DNA of 64,000 nt from contig JAOYTL010000016.1 in the NCBI GenBank assembly GCA_025846845.1, positions 98,733-162,732 on the forward strand, given 5' to 3'. A program made the translations under genes and the position numbers. The notes under the pieces were generated by a model that saw only the letters and a list, made by a program, of their open reading frames with translations, had not been told where the DNA came from and searched no databases. Source of the stretch: Alloboseaceae bacterium BT-24-1. Its GTDB lineage: Bacteria > Pseudomonadota > Alphaproteobacteria > Rhizobiales > Beijerinckiaceae. This document shows positions 1 through 8,279 of the stretch, piece after piece. The stretch's first letter is position 1. Each line of letters begins with the position of its first letter.

Positions 1-540
1 GACGGGCAGCATTCGCGGGTCCTTGACGCGTCCCGGCCATTCGCCGGTGATGCCCGGCTGGACCGGCCGCTCCAGATAGGTCGAGAGCACGACATAACTG
101 CGGGTCGCGGTGACGCCGGGCACGTCGTAGATCTTGGCCAGCAGGCCCTCGAGCGCATGCGTGCTCTCGGTCCGCACCTTGAGCATCATGCAGGTGTCGC
201 CGGCGACCGAATGGATCTCCTCGACCTCGGGATGGGCCTCGATCGCCAGGAGCGTCGTCGTCTTGCCCCAGCCGGTGGTGTCGACATGGACGAAGGCGAG
301 CAGCGTCTTGCCGGTTGCCTCCGGCTCGATCAGCGCCGCGACCCGCCGGATCACGCCGGAGCGCCGCAATCGCTTCACCCGCTCATGCGCTGCCGGCGGC
401 GACAGGCCGACGCGCTCGCCGAGATCGGCGTAGCTGATCGTCGCATCCTCGACGAGAACGCCTAACAGCTTTCGGTCCATGGCATCGAGTTCGCGCTCGG
501 CTCCGCGGTTACGCCGAACGCCATCTGTTTTTTCGAGCAT
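1..540 (-). CDS. Lrp/AsnC family transcriptional regulator (3' end cut by window edge)
   Basis: A DNA-binding regulator of the leucine-responsive/AsnC family, here reading off the left edge of the window, so its C-terminus is missing. The frame stays open for 180 codons. Residues about 21-80 form the AsnC-type helix-turn-helix (MDRKLLGVLVEDA, then DLGERVGLSPPAAHERVKRL). The rest is the RAM ligand-binding/oligomerisation domain (HPEVEEIHSVAGDTCMMLKV). An ATG at 540 and an in-frame ATG at 480, where the family homology begins, are both possible starts. The gene is divergent from an MFS transporter with a 48-base gap that holds an imperfect inverted repeat. Control of that transporter, and autoregulation, are the natural inference; the effector is unknown. 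Confidence 0.88.
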   Translation of the reverse strand, partial: MLEKTDGVRRNRGAERELDAMDRKLLGVLVEDATISYADLGERVGLSPPAAHERVKRLRRSGVIRRVAALIEPEATGKTLLAFVHVDTTGWGKTTTLLAIEAHPEVEEIHSVAGDTCMMLKVRTESTHALEGLLAKIYDVPGVTATRSYVVLSTYLERPVQPGITGEWPGRVKDPRMLPV

Positions 541-565
541 TCGTCGATCTCCGATTGATCCAGAA

Positions 566-601
566 TTTCATTCGGTCATTCTGTCGAAATGACGAATGAA
601 A
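566..601. promoter_or_regulatory. Imperfect inverted repeat overlapping the MFS start, candidate Lrp operator
   Basis: The left arm is 566-580 (TTTCATTCGGTCATT) and the right arm 588-601 (AATGACGAATGAAA). They are complementary except for one extra G in the left arm, with a 7-base spacer. The repeat fills most of the gap between the divergent lrp and MFS genes and covers the MFS ATG at 589. Operator function is inferred from position and symmetry. Confidence 0.5.
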
Positions 602-1782
602 ATCAAACGGCTTCGGGTCTGCCCCGTATACCCCCGGCAGCCTATGCGCTCTGCCTGTGCATCGGGCTGGTCGGGGCGAATTCGCTGGCACTGGGGCCGA
701 TCGCGCCACGGGTCGCCGAAAGCTTCGCCAGCGACGTGCCGGCGGTGATGACCGCTTCGGCTGCCTTCGGCATCGGCACGGCTGCAAGCGCCTTGCTGCT
801 CGCCGGACTGATCGATCACTTCGGCGCGGGACGCATGCTGCGCTATGCCCTGCTCGCCTTCCTGGCAGCGCTTGCGGCGAGCGGCGCGGCGCCGGTTCTG
901 CCCGCCTTCGTCGGCGCACAGTTGCTGGCGGGCCTCGCTGCCGGCCTGGCGCTGCCGTCGATCTACACGCTCGCCGCATTGGCGGCGCCTGCCGGCCGCG
1001 AGAGCGACACGCTCGGCGTCGTCCTGTTCGGCTGGACGCTCAGCATGGTCGCCGGCGTCTCGCTCTCGGCGGTGGTCGCCGATCTCTTCGGCTGGCGCAT
1101 GGTCTACGCTATCGTCGTCGTCGCCGGGCTCGCGGCGATGGCTGGAACCACCAAGCTGACCGCTGGCGGCAACGCGACCGGGCGCGCCGCGCCGTCGCCT
1201 CTCTCGGCACTCCGCGTTCCCGGCATCGCGCCGCTGCTGCTTGCCTGCGCCGCCTTCATGGCCTCGTTCTACGGCGTCTACGCCTATGTCGGCGATCATT
1301 TGCATCGCGTGCTCGGCCTGCCGGTCAGCGCCGGTGGCTTGCTCGCTCTGTGTTACGGCCTCGGCTTCGGGGCGACGACCTTCCTCGACCGCTGGATCGA
1401 CCGCCTCGGCCCGGCCCGGCTACTGCCGGTCTTCTTCGCGGTGGTCGGCGGTGTCTACTTGGCGATGAGTCTCGCCGCCGCGTCCTATCCCGCGCTGCTT
1501 GCCGTGGTGTTCTTCTGGGGCATGGCCAACCATGCCGGGCTGAACGTGCTGATCCTCCGGCTGGGTGCGCTCGATCCTTCCCGCCGCGGCGCGATCATGG
1601 GGCTCAACAGCGGCGTCACCTATCTCGCGCTTTTCGCCGGCACGACAGGCTTCGGGCCGCTCTATGCCCGCGCCGGCTTCCCGGCGCTCGCCGGGCTTGC
1701 GGTCGCGCTGATGCTGGTGGCGGCGCTTGCCGCCGCGCTCGCACCGCGCGCCGTGGTCGCGAGCGATCAGCCCGCCGCCTAA
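589..1782 (+). CDS. MFS transporter
   Basis: A 397-residue inner-membrane major facilitator superfamily carrier. Hydrophobic segments run through the whole length, consistent with about 12 membrane spans, from YALCLCIGLVGANSLAL near residue 20 to LAVALMLVAALAAALA at the C-terminus. Loop motifs such as DHFGAGRMLRYALL (loop 2-3) fit drug/metabolite-efflux-type MFS members. The ATG at 589 is the only reasonable start but has no clear Shine-Dalgarno, and it lies inside the inverted repeat shared with the divergent Lrp gene. Lrp/AsnC-exporter pairs often handle amino acids or related metabolites, but the substrate cannot be read from the sequence. Confidence 0.85.
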   Translation: MTNENQTASGLPRIPPAAYALCLCIGLVGANSLALGPIAPRVAESFASDVPAVMTASAAFGIGTAASALLLAGLIDHFGAGRMLRYALLAFLAALAASGAAPVLPAFVGAQLLAGLAAGLALPSIYTLAALAAPAGRESDTLGVVLFGWTLSMVAGVSLSAVVADLFGWRMVYAIVVVAGLAAMAGTTKLTAGGNATGRAAPSPLSALRVPGIAPLLLACAAFMASFYGVYAYVGDHLHRVLGLPVSAGGLLALCYGLGFGATTFLDRWIDRLGPARLLPVFFAVVGGVYLAMSLAAASYPALLAVVFFWGMANHAGLNVLILRLGALDPSRRGAIMGLNSGVTYLALFAGTTGFGPLYARAGFPALAGLAVALMLVAALAAALAPRAVVASDQPAA

Positions 1783-1785
1783 GTC

Positions 1786-2910
1786 TCACATCTGGATGAT
1801 GTGCCGGATCGTCCGGCCCTCGTGCAGCGCGTCGAAGCCTTCGTTGATCCCTTCGAGCGGGCTCGAGCTGGTCCAGAGCTTGTCCACCGGCATGCGGCCG
1901 CGCTGATAGAGGTCGATGAAGCGGGGAATGTCGCGCACCGGAATGCAGGAGCCGACATAGGAGCCCTTCAGCGTCCGCTCTTCGCCGACGAGCCTGACCG
2001 GGGCCAGCGCCATGGTGTGAGCGGGATTGGCGAGGCCTGCCGTCGTCGTCGTGCCGCCGCGCCTTGTGATCTGGTAGGCGAGCTCCAGCGCCTTCACCGA
2101 GCCCGCCATTTCGAGCCCGTGGTCGACGCCGCCCTTGGTGGCAGCACGAATCGCCTCGACCACATCGGGCGCGCCGGCATTGAAAGTGTCGGTCGCGCCG
2201 AGCTCGCGGGCGATCCTGAGCTTCTCGTCGGAGAGGTCGACCGCGATGACGCGGGCGGCGCCACAGGCGGCGGCGCCGAGCAGAGCCGAGAGGCCGACAC
2301 CGCCGAGGCCGACGACCGCGACGGTTTCGCCGGCGCGGACCTTGGCGGTGTTTACGGCCGCCCCGACCCCGGTCAGCACCGCGCAGCCGAACAGCGCTGC
2401 GATCTCATGCGGGATGTCAGCCTCGATCTTCACCAGCGAATGGCGCGACATCACCGCATGCTCGGCGAAGGCGGAGACGCCGACATGGTGGTGCACCGGC
2501 TTGCCGTTCTGCGAGAGGCGGCGCCCGCCGGCCATGAGTTCGCCGACGCCATTGGCGGCATTGCCGGGCTCGCACAAAGCAGGGCGCCCCTCGCTGCACG
2601 GCGCGCAATGGCCGCAGGAGGGCACGAAAACCATGACGACGCGGTCACCCTTCCTGAGATCGGTGACGCCGGGCCCGACATCCTCGACCTCGCCCGCCGC
2701 CTCATGGCCGAGCACCATCGGCACCGGGCGCGGCCGGTTGCCGTCGATCACCGAGAGGTCGGAATGGCAGAGGCCGGCGGCGCGGACCCTGACCAGCACC
2801 TCGCCCATCCCCGGCGGGGCGAGCTCGACCTCCTCGATCCGGAGCGGCTTCGACTGCGCATAGGGCGCGGCGACGGGGCTGGCGTGCAGGACGGCGGCGC
2901 GGGTCTTCAA
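1786..2910 (-). CDS. Zinc-dependent alcohol dehydrogenase
   Basis: A 374-residue medium-chain NAD(P)-dependent alcohol dehydrogenase. Catalytic zinc ligands are visible as C48 (GLCHSD) and H69-E70 (GHE). The structural zinc site is the four-cysteine lobe C99-C102-C105-C113. The Rossmann glycine motif GLGGVG follows near residue 200. The cofactor- and substrate-binding parts look complete, so a working cytosolic alcohol/aldehyde oxidoreductase is expected. It ends 4 bases from the convergent MFS gene, and the LysR gene lies upstream on the same strand. Substrate is undetermined; the class III-like layout leaves open primary alcohols or aryl alcohols. Confidence 0.88.
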   Translation of the reverse strand: MKTRAAVLHASPVAAPYAQSKPLRIEEVELAPPGMGEVLVRVRAAGLCHSDLSVIDGNRPRPVPMVLGHEAAGEVEDVGPGVTDLRKGDRVVMVFVPSCGHCAPCSEGRPALCEPGNAANGVGELMAGGRRLSQNGKPVHHHVGVSAFAEHAVMSRHSLVKIEADIPHEIAALFGCAVLTGVGAAVNTAKVRAGETVAVVGLGGVGLSALLGAAACGAARVIAVDLSDEKLRIARELGATDTFNAGAPDVVEAIRAATKGGVDHGLEMAGSVKALELAYQITRRGGTTTTAGLANPAHTMALAPVRLVGEERTLKGSYVGSCIPVRDIPRFIDLYQRGRMPVDKLWTSSSPLEGINEGFDALHEGRTIRHIIQM

Positions 2911-2982
2911 GGCGTATCCTCATAGATGATGTGCAAGCGAGTGTTCGGCTGGTCGCGTCGCCTGTCAAAGACGAAATCCCGA

Positions 2983-3945
2983 TCAGCCGTATAAGGCCGG
3001 CGGATCGCTCTCGTCGCCGAGCGTCGCGGTCCAGCTCTCCTCGGTGACGAGGCCGCGCAGGATCTCCCAGGAGAGCTGGCCGATGGCGCGGGCCGCTGCC
3101 GTCATCGGCCGCTCGGTCGAATAGGCGAGATAGACCTTGCGATAGAGCGAAGGCTGCTCGATCGGCCAGGTCTGAAAGACGCCGGCCTTCTCCTGCGCCC
3201 TGACCGCCATGCGCGGCAGGATGCCGTAGCCGAGGCCGCGCTCGGCCAGGCGCTTGATCTGGGCATAGGATTCGATCTCGACTGCGGCGTGGACGGTGGC
3301 GTTGATGCCGGCCGCGGCTTCGTCGATCTGGTCGCGCAGGCCGTGGCCCGGCCCGGGCAAGATCAGGTCGAGCCCGGCCGCCTCGCTCAACGTCACTGCC
3401 TTGCCGGGCGAGGTCTTCAGCGCCGTCAGCGCCGGCACGCCGAACAGGCAGAGCTCCTCGGTCAGGATGTGATGGATGCCCAGTCCTTTCGGATCCGACG
3501 TCGAATAGATCACCGCGAGATCGACCTCGCCCTTGCGCAGCCAGTCGAGCACGAAACCACTCATCGCCTCGGCGATGCGGATACGCACATCCGGATAGCG
3601 CTCCTGCGTCGCCTCGATCAGCGGCACGCTGAACTGCTCGCTGACGGTTCCGGGCAGGCCGATGCGGACTTCGCCGGCCGGCGCCGCCTGCTCGCCGCGG
3701 ACGCTGTCCCGCAGTTCGGCGAATTCGGCGAGGATGGTGCGGGCCTTGGCGAGCAGGCGCTCTCCGGCCTCGGTCGGCTGGACGCCGCGCGTGCCCCGAT
3801 GCAGCAGGGCGACGCCGAGCTCGTCTTCCATATGGCGCAGATGCTGGCTCAGCGCCGGCTGCGCCACCCGAAGCTTGACTGCCGCCTTGGAGAACGAGCC
3901 CTGTTCGACGATGGCCGTGAAATAGCGCAACTGGCGCAGATCCAT
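2983..3945 (-). CDS. LysR family transcriptional regulator
   Basis: A LysR-type regulator of about 320 residues: an N-terminal winged helix (MDLRQLRYFTAIVEQGSFSK, then AAVKLRVAQPALSQHLRHME) and a C-terminal periplasmic-binding-like effector domain from about residue 90. I chose the ATG at 3945, where the family's N-terminus begins, preceded by GGGGGATCGGG. An in-frame ATG at 3963 is an alternative, and the still longer frame back to 4071 runs into the divergent promoter. The gene is divergent from a metallo-beta-lactamase-fold hydrolase across about 200 bases, the usual arrangement for a LysR activator and its target. It may also influence the downstream alcohol dehydrogenase. Confidence 0.88.
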   Translation of the reverse strand: MDLRQLRYFTAIVEQGSFSKAAVKLRVAQPALSQHLRHMEDELGVALLHRGTRGVQPTEAGERLLAKARTILAEFAELRDSVRGEQAAPAGEVRIGLPGTVSEQFSVPLIEATQERYPDVRIRIAEAMSGFVLDWLRKGEVDLAVIYSTSDPKGLGIHHILTEELCLFGVPALTALKTSPGKAVTLSEAAGLDLILPGPGHGLRDQIDEAAAGINATVHAAVEIESYAQIKRLAERGLGYGILPRMAVRAQEKAGVFQTWPIEQPSLYRKVYLAYSTERPMTAAARAIGQLSWEILRGLVTEESWTATLGDESDPPALYG

Positions 3946-4148
3946 CGCCGCCCGATCCCCCATTGGTTTTGTTTCGCCTCGCCGCGCGGGCGGCAGCTTT
4001 CGCTTATGCAGACTAGAGCGAAGCCTTATTGGCCGTCCACTCCGCAGGCGTGCATCCTTCCTCTCCGGCAAGGCCTGACGCGATGCCAGGTCTCCCGCGC
4101 GAAGAAGACGGCGCCCGACGCCGCTCCCTTTTGTCCCGGAGGAACGCC

Positions 4149-5135
4149 ATGTCGAACCTGCTCATCCCGCCTACCAGCCGCCGCGGTTTCCTCTCGGGCG
4201 CGGCGGCGCTCGCCGCCGGGGCCGCCTTGCCCGGCGGCGCCGTCGCCAAGGCCCCGCTCGCGAACAGCCAGGTGCCGTACTACTACCGCTTCCTGCTTGG
4301 CCAGGCCGAAGTCACGGTCGTCTCCGACGGGCCGTTGCCGCTGGGTGACCCCGGATCGAGCTTCCTCGGTCTGCCGAAGGAACAGGTCTACGGCCTGCTT
4401 GAGACGAACTTCCTGCCCAAGGACAATGTCGTGCTCGAGCAGAACATCCCGATCGTCAATTTCGGCGATAGGCTGGTGATGTTCGACACCGGCATGGGCT
4501 TCTCCAAGGCCTTCGGCCCGACGACGGGACGGTTGCTCAAGAGCATGCAGGAAGCCGGCATCGACCCGGCATCGATCGACGCGATCGTCTGCAGTCACGC
4601 CCATATCGACCATACCGGCGGCATCTGCTCGGCCGAGGGCAAGGCCAATTTCCCGAATGCGCAGATCTATATCAGCCAGGTCGATCATGATTACTGGCTG
4701 GAGGATGCCCGGCTCGGCTCGCCGTTCAAGGCCTTCGGCGAGCATGCCCGCGCCAACTTGAGGCCGGTGCGCGACCGCATCGTCTTCTTCAAGGATGGCC
4801 AGGAGTTCCTGCCGGGCGTCACCGCGATCTCGGCGCCCGGCCACAGCCCCGGTCACACGATCTTCAACGTCTCCTCGGGCGGGAAGTCGTTCACCTTCCT
4901 CGGCGATCTGACCCATCACCCGGTGCTGCTCACCGAGAACCCGCGCGTCGAGTTCGCCTATGACTGGGACCCGAAGATGTCTGTGCAGTCGCGGGTGAAG
5001 CTGCTCACCATGCTGGCCGAGCATAAGACGCCGGTAATGTCCTATCACTTCGCCTGGCCGGGCTTCGGCAACCTTGCCAAGGCCGGCGATGGTTTCCGAT
5101 ACTACCCAGCGCCGATGCAGATGCTGCGCGGCTGA
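4149..5135 (+). CDS. Tat-exported MBL-fold metallohydrolase
   Basis: A 328-residue metallo-beta-lactamase-fold hydrolase. The N-terminus carries a twin-arginine signal (TSRRGFLSG, then an Ala-rich hydrophobic stretch), so export of the folded protein to the periplasm is predicted. Metal ligands are the HAHIDH motif with H150, H152, D154 and H155, then H232 in APGHSPGHT and D253 in FLGDLTHHP, the binuclear-zinc pattern. The start is set by the Shine-Dalgarno CGGAGGAACGCC before ATG 4149. The layout resembles lactonase/AttM-like and related exported MBL proteins; the substrate is unknown. The divergent LysR gene is the likely regulator. A stem-loop at 5167-5206 may end transcription. Confidence 0.85.
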   Translation: MSNLLIPPTSRRGFLSGAAALAAGAALPGGAVAKAPLANSQVPYYYRFLLGQAEVTVVSDGPLPLGDPGSSFLGLPKEQVYGLLETNFLPKDNVVLEQNIPIVNFGDRLVMFDTGMGFSKAFGPTTGRLLKSMQEAGIDPASIDAIVCSHAHIDHTGGICSAEGKANFPNAQIYISQVDHDYWLEDARLGSPFKAFGEHARANLRPVRDRIVFFKDGQEFLPGVTAISAPGHSPGHTIFNVSSGGKSFTFLGDLTHHPVLLTENPRVEFAYDWDPKMSVQSRVKLLTMLAEHKTPVMSYHFAWPGFGNLAKAGDGFRYYPAPMQMLRG

Positions 5136-5166
5136 GCCGGTCCTCCCCAGGCTCAGTCTGTGCGGC

Positions 5167-5206
5167 GGCCATGGGTGCCTGGGCGCGGCCCCGGGCACCC
5201 ATGGCC
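5167..5206 (+). terminator. 13-bp stem-loop downstream of the MBL hydrolase
   Basis: Perfect arms GGCCATGGGTGCC (5167-5179) and GGCACCCATGGCC (5194-5206) with a 14-base loop, 31 bases after the stop codon of the MBL hydrolase. There is no U-run, so it may be a Rho-assisted or RNA-stabilising hairpin rather than a classical intrinsic terminator. Confidence 0.5.
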
Positions 5207-5269
5207 ACAATCGTGTTCGACGTCGTAGCGAGTTGCAGCGTCCCTGACTGTCACACCGGAATCACCACC

Positions 5270-5372
5270 GTCATCCCGGGCGAGCGAAGCTCGGCCCGGG
5301 ATCCATCGTAGAGCTCCGGAGGCTTATGATGGATCCCGGAGCTGCACGGCTTCGCCGCTTGTCCGGGATGAC
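5270..5372. repeat. Intergenic palindromic repeat, GTCATCCCGG family, copy 1
   Basis: The outer arms are GTCATCCCGG at 5270-5279 and CCGGGATGAC at 5363-5372. Inner complementary blocks lie around CCCGGGATCCATC (near 5300) and GATGGATCCCGG (near 5327). The whole element can fold into a branched hairpin. A second member of the same family lies at 23009-23106. It has the form of the dispersed REP/BIME-like elements found in alphaproteobacterial intergenic DNA, and it lies between convergent transcription units here. Confidence 0.65.
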
Positions 5373-5401
5373 GAAGTGGTTCCGAGTGAAGTCAGTGTGC
5401 C

Positions 5402-7309
5402 TTAGTCGTCGTGCAGCGGGCGCGGCACCGTCACGGGCCGCGCCTCGCGCGCCTGCGCCGCCAGCCGGACCGGTGCGTTGACCGCGCCGAAGCCGGCATA
5501 GCCACCGCGCCGCTCGACGATCTCGAAGAAGAAGCGCTGGGCGAAGACATGGGTGTAGACCTGCAGGAACTCGGCCTCGCCGTCGCGGTCATAGAGGATG
5601 TGGTGCTCGCGCAGCCGGTCGAGGAAGGCCGGCTCCAGCCCGTAGCGGGCCTCCAAGTCGTCGTAATAGTTCTCGGGGATATCGAGGAAATCGAGCCCGG
5701 CGGCGCGCATCGCGGTCACGGCCGCGAAGATGTCCGGCGAGGTGAAGGCGATGTGCTGCACGCCCGAGCCGAAATGCTCGGAGACGAAGCGGGACGAGAG
5801 GGTGCGCGTCGCCTGCGAGCCGTTAAGGATGAGGCGGACCGAGCTGCCGGCCGAGCTTGGTGCATTGACCAGCGGCCGGCTCTGCACCAGTCCCGCCGGG
5901 TCGGCGATGGCGAGCTGCGGGATGCGGTCGAGCGCGAACAGCGAGGTGTAAAACAGCAGCCAGGACAGCATCTCGTCATAGTCCATCGACTGCGAGATGT
6001 GGTCGACGTCGGTGAGCAGGGCAGGGGCGCTGCCGCCGGCGCCGGTGGCGATGAAGTCGTCATGCCAGCTCTGGGCGCCGTCAGGGCGCGGCTCGGTGAA
6101 ATAGATCAGGCTGCCGCCGACGCCGCGGATCGCCGGTATCTCCATCTCGCCCGGTGCGACCTGTTGGTCGAAGGTCGTGTCCTTCAGCGCCCGGGCGCGT
6201 GCCATCGTCGCCTCGACATTGGCGACGCGTAGCGCCAGCGCGCAGACGCCAGGCCCGTGCATGATCGCATGCGACTGGGCGAAGCCGTCCTTCTCGGTGT
6301 TGACGATCAGGTTGATCCCGCCCTGGCTCCAGCGCGTCACCGCCTTGCTGCGATGCTCGCCGCTCTTGTGGAAGCCAAGCGCCGAGAACAGTGCTGTCAG
6401 CGCCTGCGCCGGCTCTTCGTCGAGCGCAAATTCGAGGAACTCGACGCCGAGCAGTGGCGTGCGGTCGGGCATCTCCGCCTTGGCGGGATCGCCGAGACGC
6501 GTCGTCTGGTCGGCGAGCTGGATCAGCGAGCGCAAACCATCGACCGCGACGCGCTTGGCCGAGCCGGCGCGGAACTGGTCGTTGAAGATTTCCAGCGAGA
6601 GCGGGCCGCAATAGCCGGTCGCCTCGACTGCCCGGAGGAAATCGGCGACGGCGAGGTCGCCCTGGCCGGGGAAATTGCGGAAATGCCGGCTCCAGCTCAG
6701 CACGTCCATGTCGAGCAGCGGTGCGTCGGCGAGCTGGACCAGCTCGATCCGGTCGCCCGGGATCGAGGCGATCGGCTCCAGCGGCGAGCGCCGCGCCAGC
6801 GTGTGGAAGGAATCGAGGATCAGGCCGATGCGCTTGTGGTCGGCGCGGCGCACGATCTCCCAGGCGTCGCGATAGTCGTTGACGTGCTTGCCCCAGGCCA
6901 GCGCCTCGAAGCCGACGCGCACATCATGCTTGCCGGCGAGGTCGCCGAGCTCGTTGAGATCATGGGCGGCGCGGTCGATGCCCCCCAGCGATTGCGGCGA
7001 GACGTTCGAGCAGATCAGCATGAGCCCGGCGCCGAGTTCGTTCATCAGCTCGAACTTGCGCCGTGCCCGTTCGAAGGTGCGCCCGCGCAGCGGCTCCGGC
7101 ATGCCCTCGAAATCGCGGAAGGGCTGGAAGGCGACGATGGTAAGCCCGAGATCGGCGATCATCCTGCCGACGTCGCGCGGATTGCCGTCGAAGGTCAGGA
7201 AGTCGTTCTCGAAGACCTCGACCCCATCGAAGCCGGCGGCGGCGATGGCCTGCAGCTTGTCGGCGAGATCGCCGGAGAGCGAGACGGTGGCGATCGAGGT
7301 CGGGTTCAT
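5402..7309 (-). CDS. quiC: 3-dehydroshikimate dehydratase, bifunctional TIM-barrel/HPPD-like protein
   Basis: A 635-residue two-domain protein. Residues 1 to about 280 are a xylose-isomerase-like TIM barrel of the sugar phosphate isomerase/epimerase family (ATVSLSGDLADKLQAIAAAG, VEVFENDF). Residues about 285-610 are a vicinal-oxygen-chelate module like 4-hydroxyphenylpyruvate dioxygenase, with candidate metal ligands in DVDHISQS, VQHIAFTSPD and FFFEIVER. This architecture is that of QuiC1-type 3-dehydroshikimate dehydratases, which convert 3-dehydroshikimate to protocatechuate. It is the last gene of a cluster with an ABC importer and shikimate dehydrogenase, and starts 3 bases after livF-like stops. 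The context strongly favours hydroaromatic catabolism over tyrosine breakdown. The C-terminal domain's role is less certain. Confidence 0.9.
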   Translation of the reverse strand: MNPTSIATVSLSGDLADKLQAIAAAGFDGVEVFENDFLTFDGNPRDVGRMIADLGLTIVAFQPFRDFEGMPEPLRGRTFERARRKFELMNELGAGLMLICSNVSPQSLGGIDRAAHDLNELGDLAGKHDVRVGFEALAWGKHVNDYRDAWEIVRRADHKRIGLILDSFHTLARRSPLEPIASIPGDRIELVQLADAPLLDMDVLSWSRHFRNFPGQGDLAVADFLRAVEATGYCGPLSLEIFNDQFRAGSAKRVAVDGLRSLIQLADQTTRLGDPAKAEMPDRTPLLGVEFLEFALDEEPAQALTALFSALGFHKSGEHRSKAVTRWSQGGINLIVNTEKDGFAQSHAIMHGPGVCALALRVANVEATMARARALKDTTFDQQVAPGEMEIPAIRGVGGSLIYFTEPRPDGAQSWHDDFIATGAGGSAPALLTDVDHISQSMDYDEMLSWLLFYTSLFALDRIPQLAIADPAGLVQSRPLVNAPSSAGSSVRLILNGSQATRTLSSRFVSEHFGSGVQHIAFTSPDIFAAVTAMRAAGLDFLDIPENYYDDLEARYGLEPAFLDRLREHHILYDRDGEAEFLQVYTHVFAQRFFFEIVERRGGYAGFGAVNAPVRLAAQAREARPVTVPRPLHDD

Positions 7310-7312
7310 GGT

Positions 7313-8053
7313 TCAGGCCGCTTCCGTCATCGCGCCGCCGAGGAAGAGTTGGGCGACGCGGGGGTCGGCGAGGATATCGGCAGCCGGGCCCTGCATGCGG
7401 GTCTGGCCGAGCTCCAGCACCAGGCCTTCGTCGGAGATTTCCAGAGCGGAGCGGGCGTTCTGCTCGATCATCAGGATGGTAACACCCTTGGCGCGCAGCT
7501 CCTTCAGGATGTCGAAGGTCTCCTGCACCAGCATCGGCGAGAGCCCGATCGAGGGCTCGTCGATCAGCACGAGCTTGGGATCGAGCAGGAGCCCGCGCAC
7601 GATCTCGAGCTGCTTCTGCTGGCCGCCGGAGAGCGTCGAGGCCTGGACATCGGCCTTGGCCCGCAGCGACGGGAAGCGGTCGAGCGCCGCTTCGATCCGC
7701 TTGGGCATATCGGTGATCTGGCTGCCGGCCGCGACCGCACCGAGCTCGATATTGTGGCGCACCGAGAGCTCGGGGAAGATGTTGCGGCCCTGCGGCACAT
7801 AGCAGATGCCGGCTTCGAGCAGCTTGCGCTGGTTCCAGTTGGTGATCTCCCGGCCTTCCAGCCGGATATGGCCCTCGCGCACCTTGAGCAGGCCGAAGAT
7901 CGCCTTGAACACGGTCGACTTGCCGGCGCCGTTCGGGCCGATCACCGTGGTGATGGCAGCGCGCGGCACCTTGAAGGTCGTACCGTTGAGGATGGTCATG
8001 GCGCCGTAGCCGCCGACCACGCCGTCGAGTTCGAGGATGGGAGTGGTCATCAT
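7313..8053 (-). CDS. Branched-chain-type ABC transporter ATP-binding protein (LivF-like)
   Basis: One of two ATPase subunits of a LivFGHM-type importer, 246 residues, cytoplasmic face of the membrane. Walker A is GPNGAGKST, the signature is LSGGQQKQLE and Walker B is LVLIDEPS. The CYVPQGRNIFPELSV stretch is typical of LivF rather than LivG. Tandem ATGs at 8053 and 8050 follow the Shine-Dalgarno GGAGG; either could be used. The longer open frame upstream runs through a palindromic repeat and is not coding. It is immediately followed by quiC, so the cargo is probably shikimate, quinate or a related ring acid rather than an amino acid. Confidence 0.92.
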   Translation of the reverse strand: MMTTPILELDGVVGGYGAMTILNGTTFKVPRAAITTVIGPNGAGKSTVFKAIFGLLKVREGHIRLEGREITNWNQRKLLEAGICYVPQGRNIFPELSVRHNIELGAVAAGSQITDMPKRIEAALDRFPSLRAKADVQASTLSGGQQKQLEIVRGLLLDPKLVLIDEPSIGLSPMLVQETFDILKELRAKGVTILMIEQNARSALEISDEGLVLELGQTRMQGPAADILADPRVAQLFLGGAMTEAA

Positions 8054-8093
8054 GCAGCCCTCCGAGTGTGCGGGGACGATGGTGGACGAGGCG

Positions 8094-8254
8094 CTCCCCC
8101 TCCCCCTTGTGGGGAGGGGATAGGGGTGGGGGTGGTGCGGCTTGGTACGCGGCTGGAGAATGCGGGGCTGGCCTTGCGGGCGGACGCTGTCCGAGTTCCG
8201 CGCGCGCTCCACGTCGACCCCCACCCCCAACCCCTCCCCACAAGGGGGAGGGGA
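8094..8254. repeat. Inverted pair of CCCCTCCCC...GGGGAGGGG elements between the two ATPase genes
   Basis: Two copies of a roughly 40-base C-rich/G-rich element face each other at 8094-8137 and 8216-8254, separated by about 80 bases. Each copy carries its own small palindrome (CCCCCTTGTGGGGAGGGG in the first). The two copies are complementary to each other over most of their length, so the transcript could form a very stable foldback. The same element pair recurs at 10953-11110 in the same operon. Confidence 0.7.
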
Positions 8255-8279
8255 GTGCGCGCTGCGGTTCCCATCGTGC

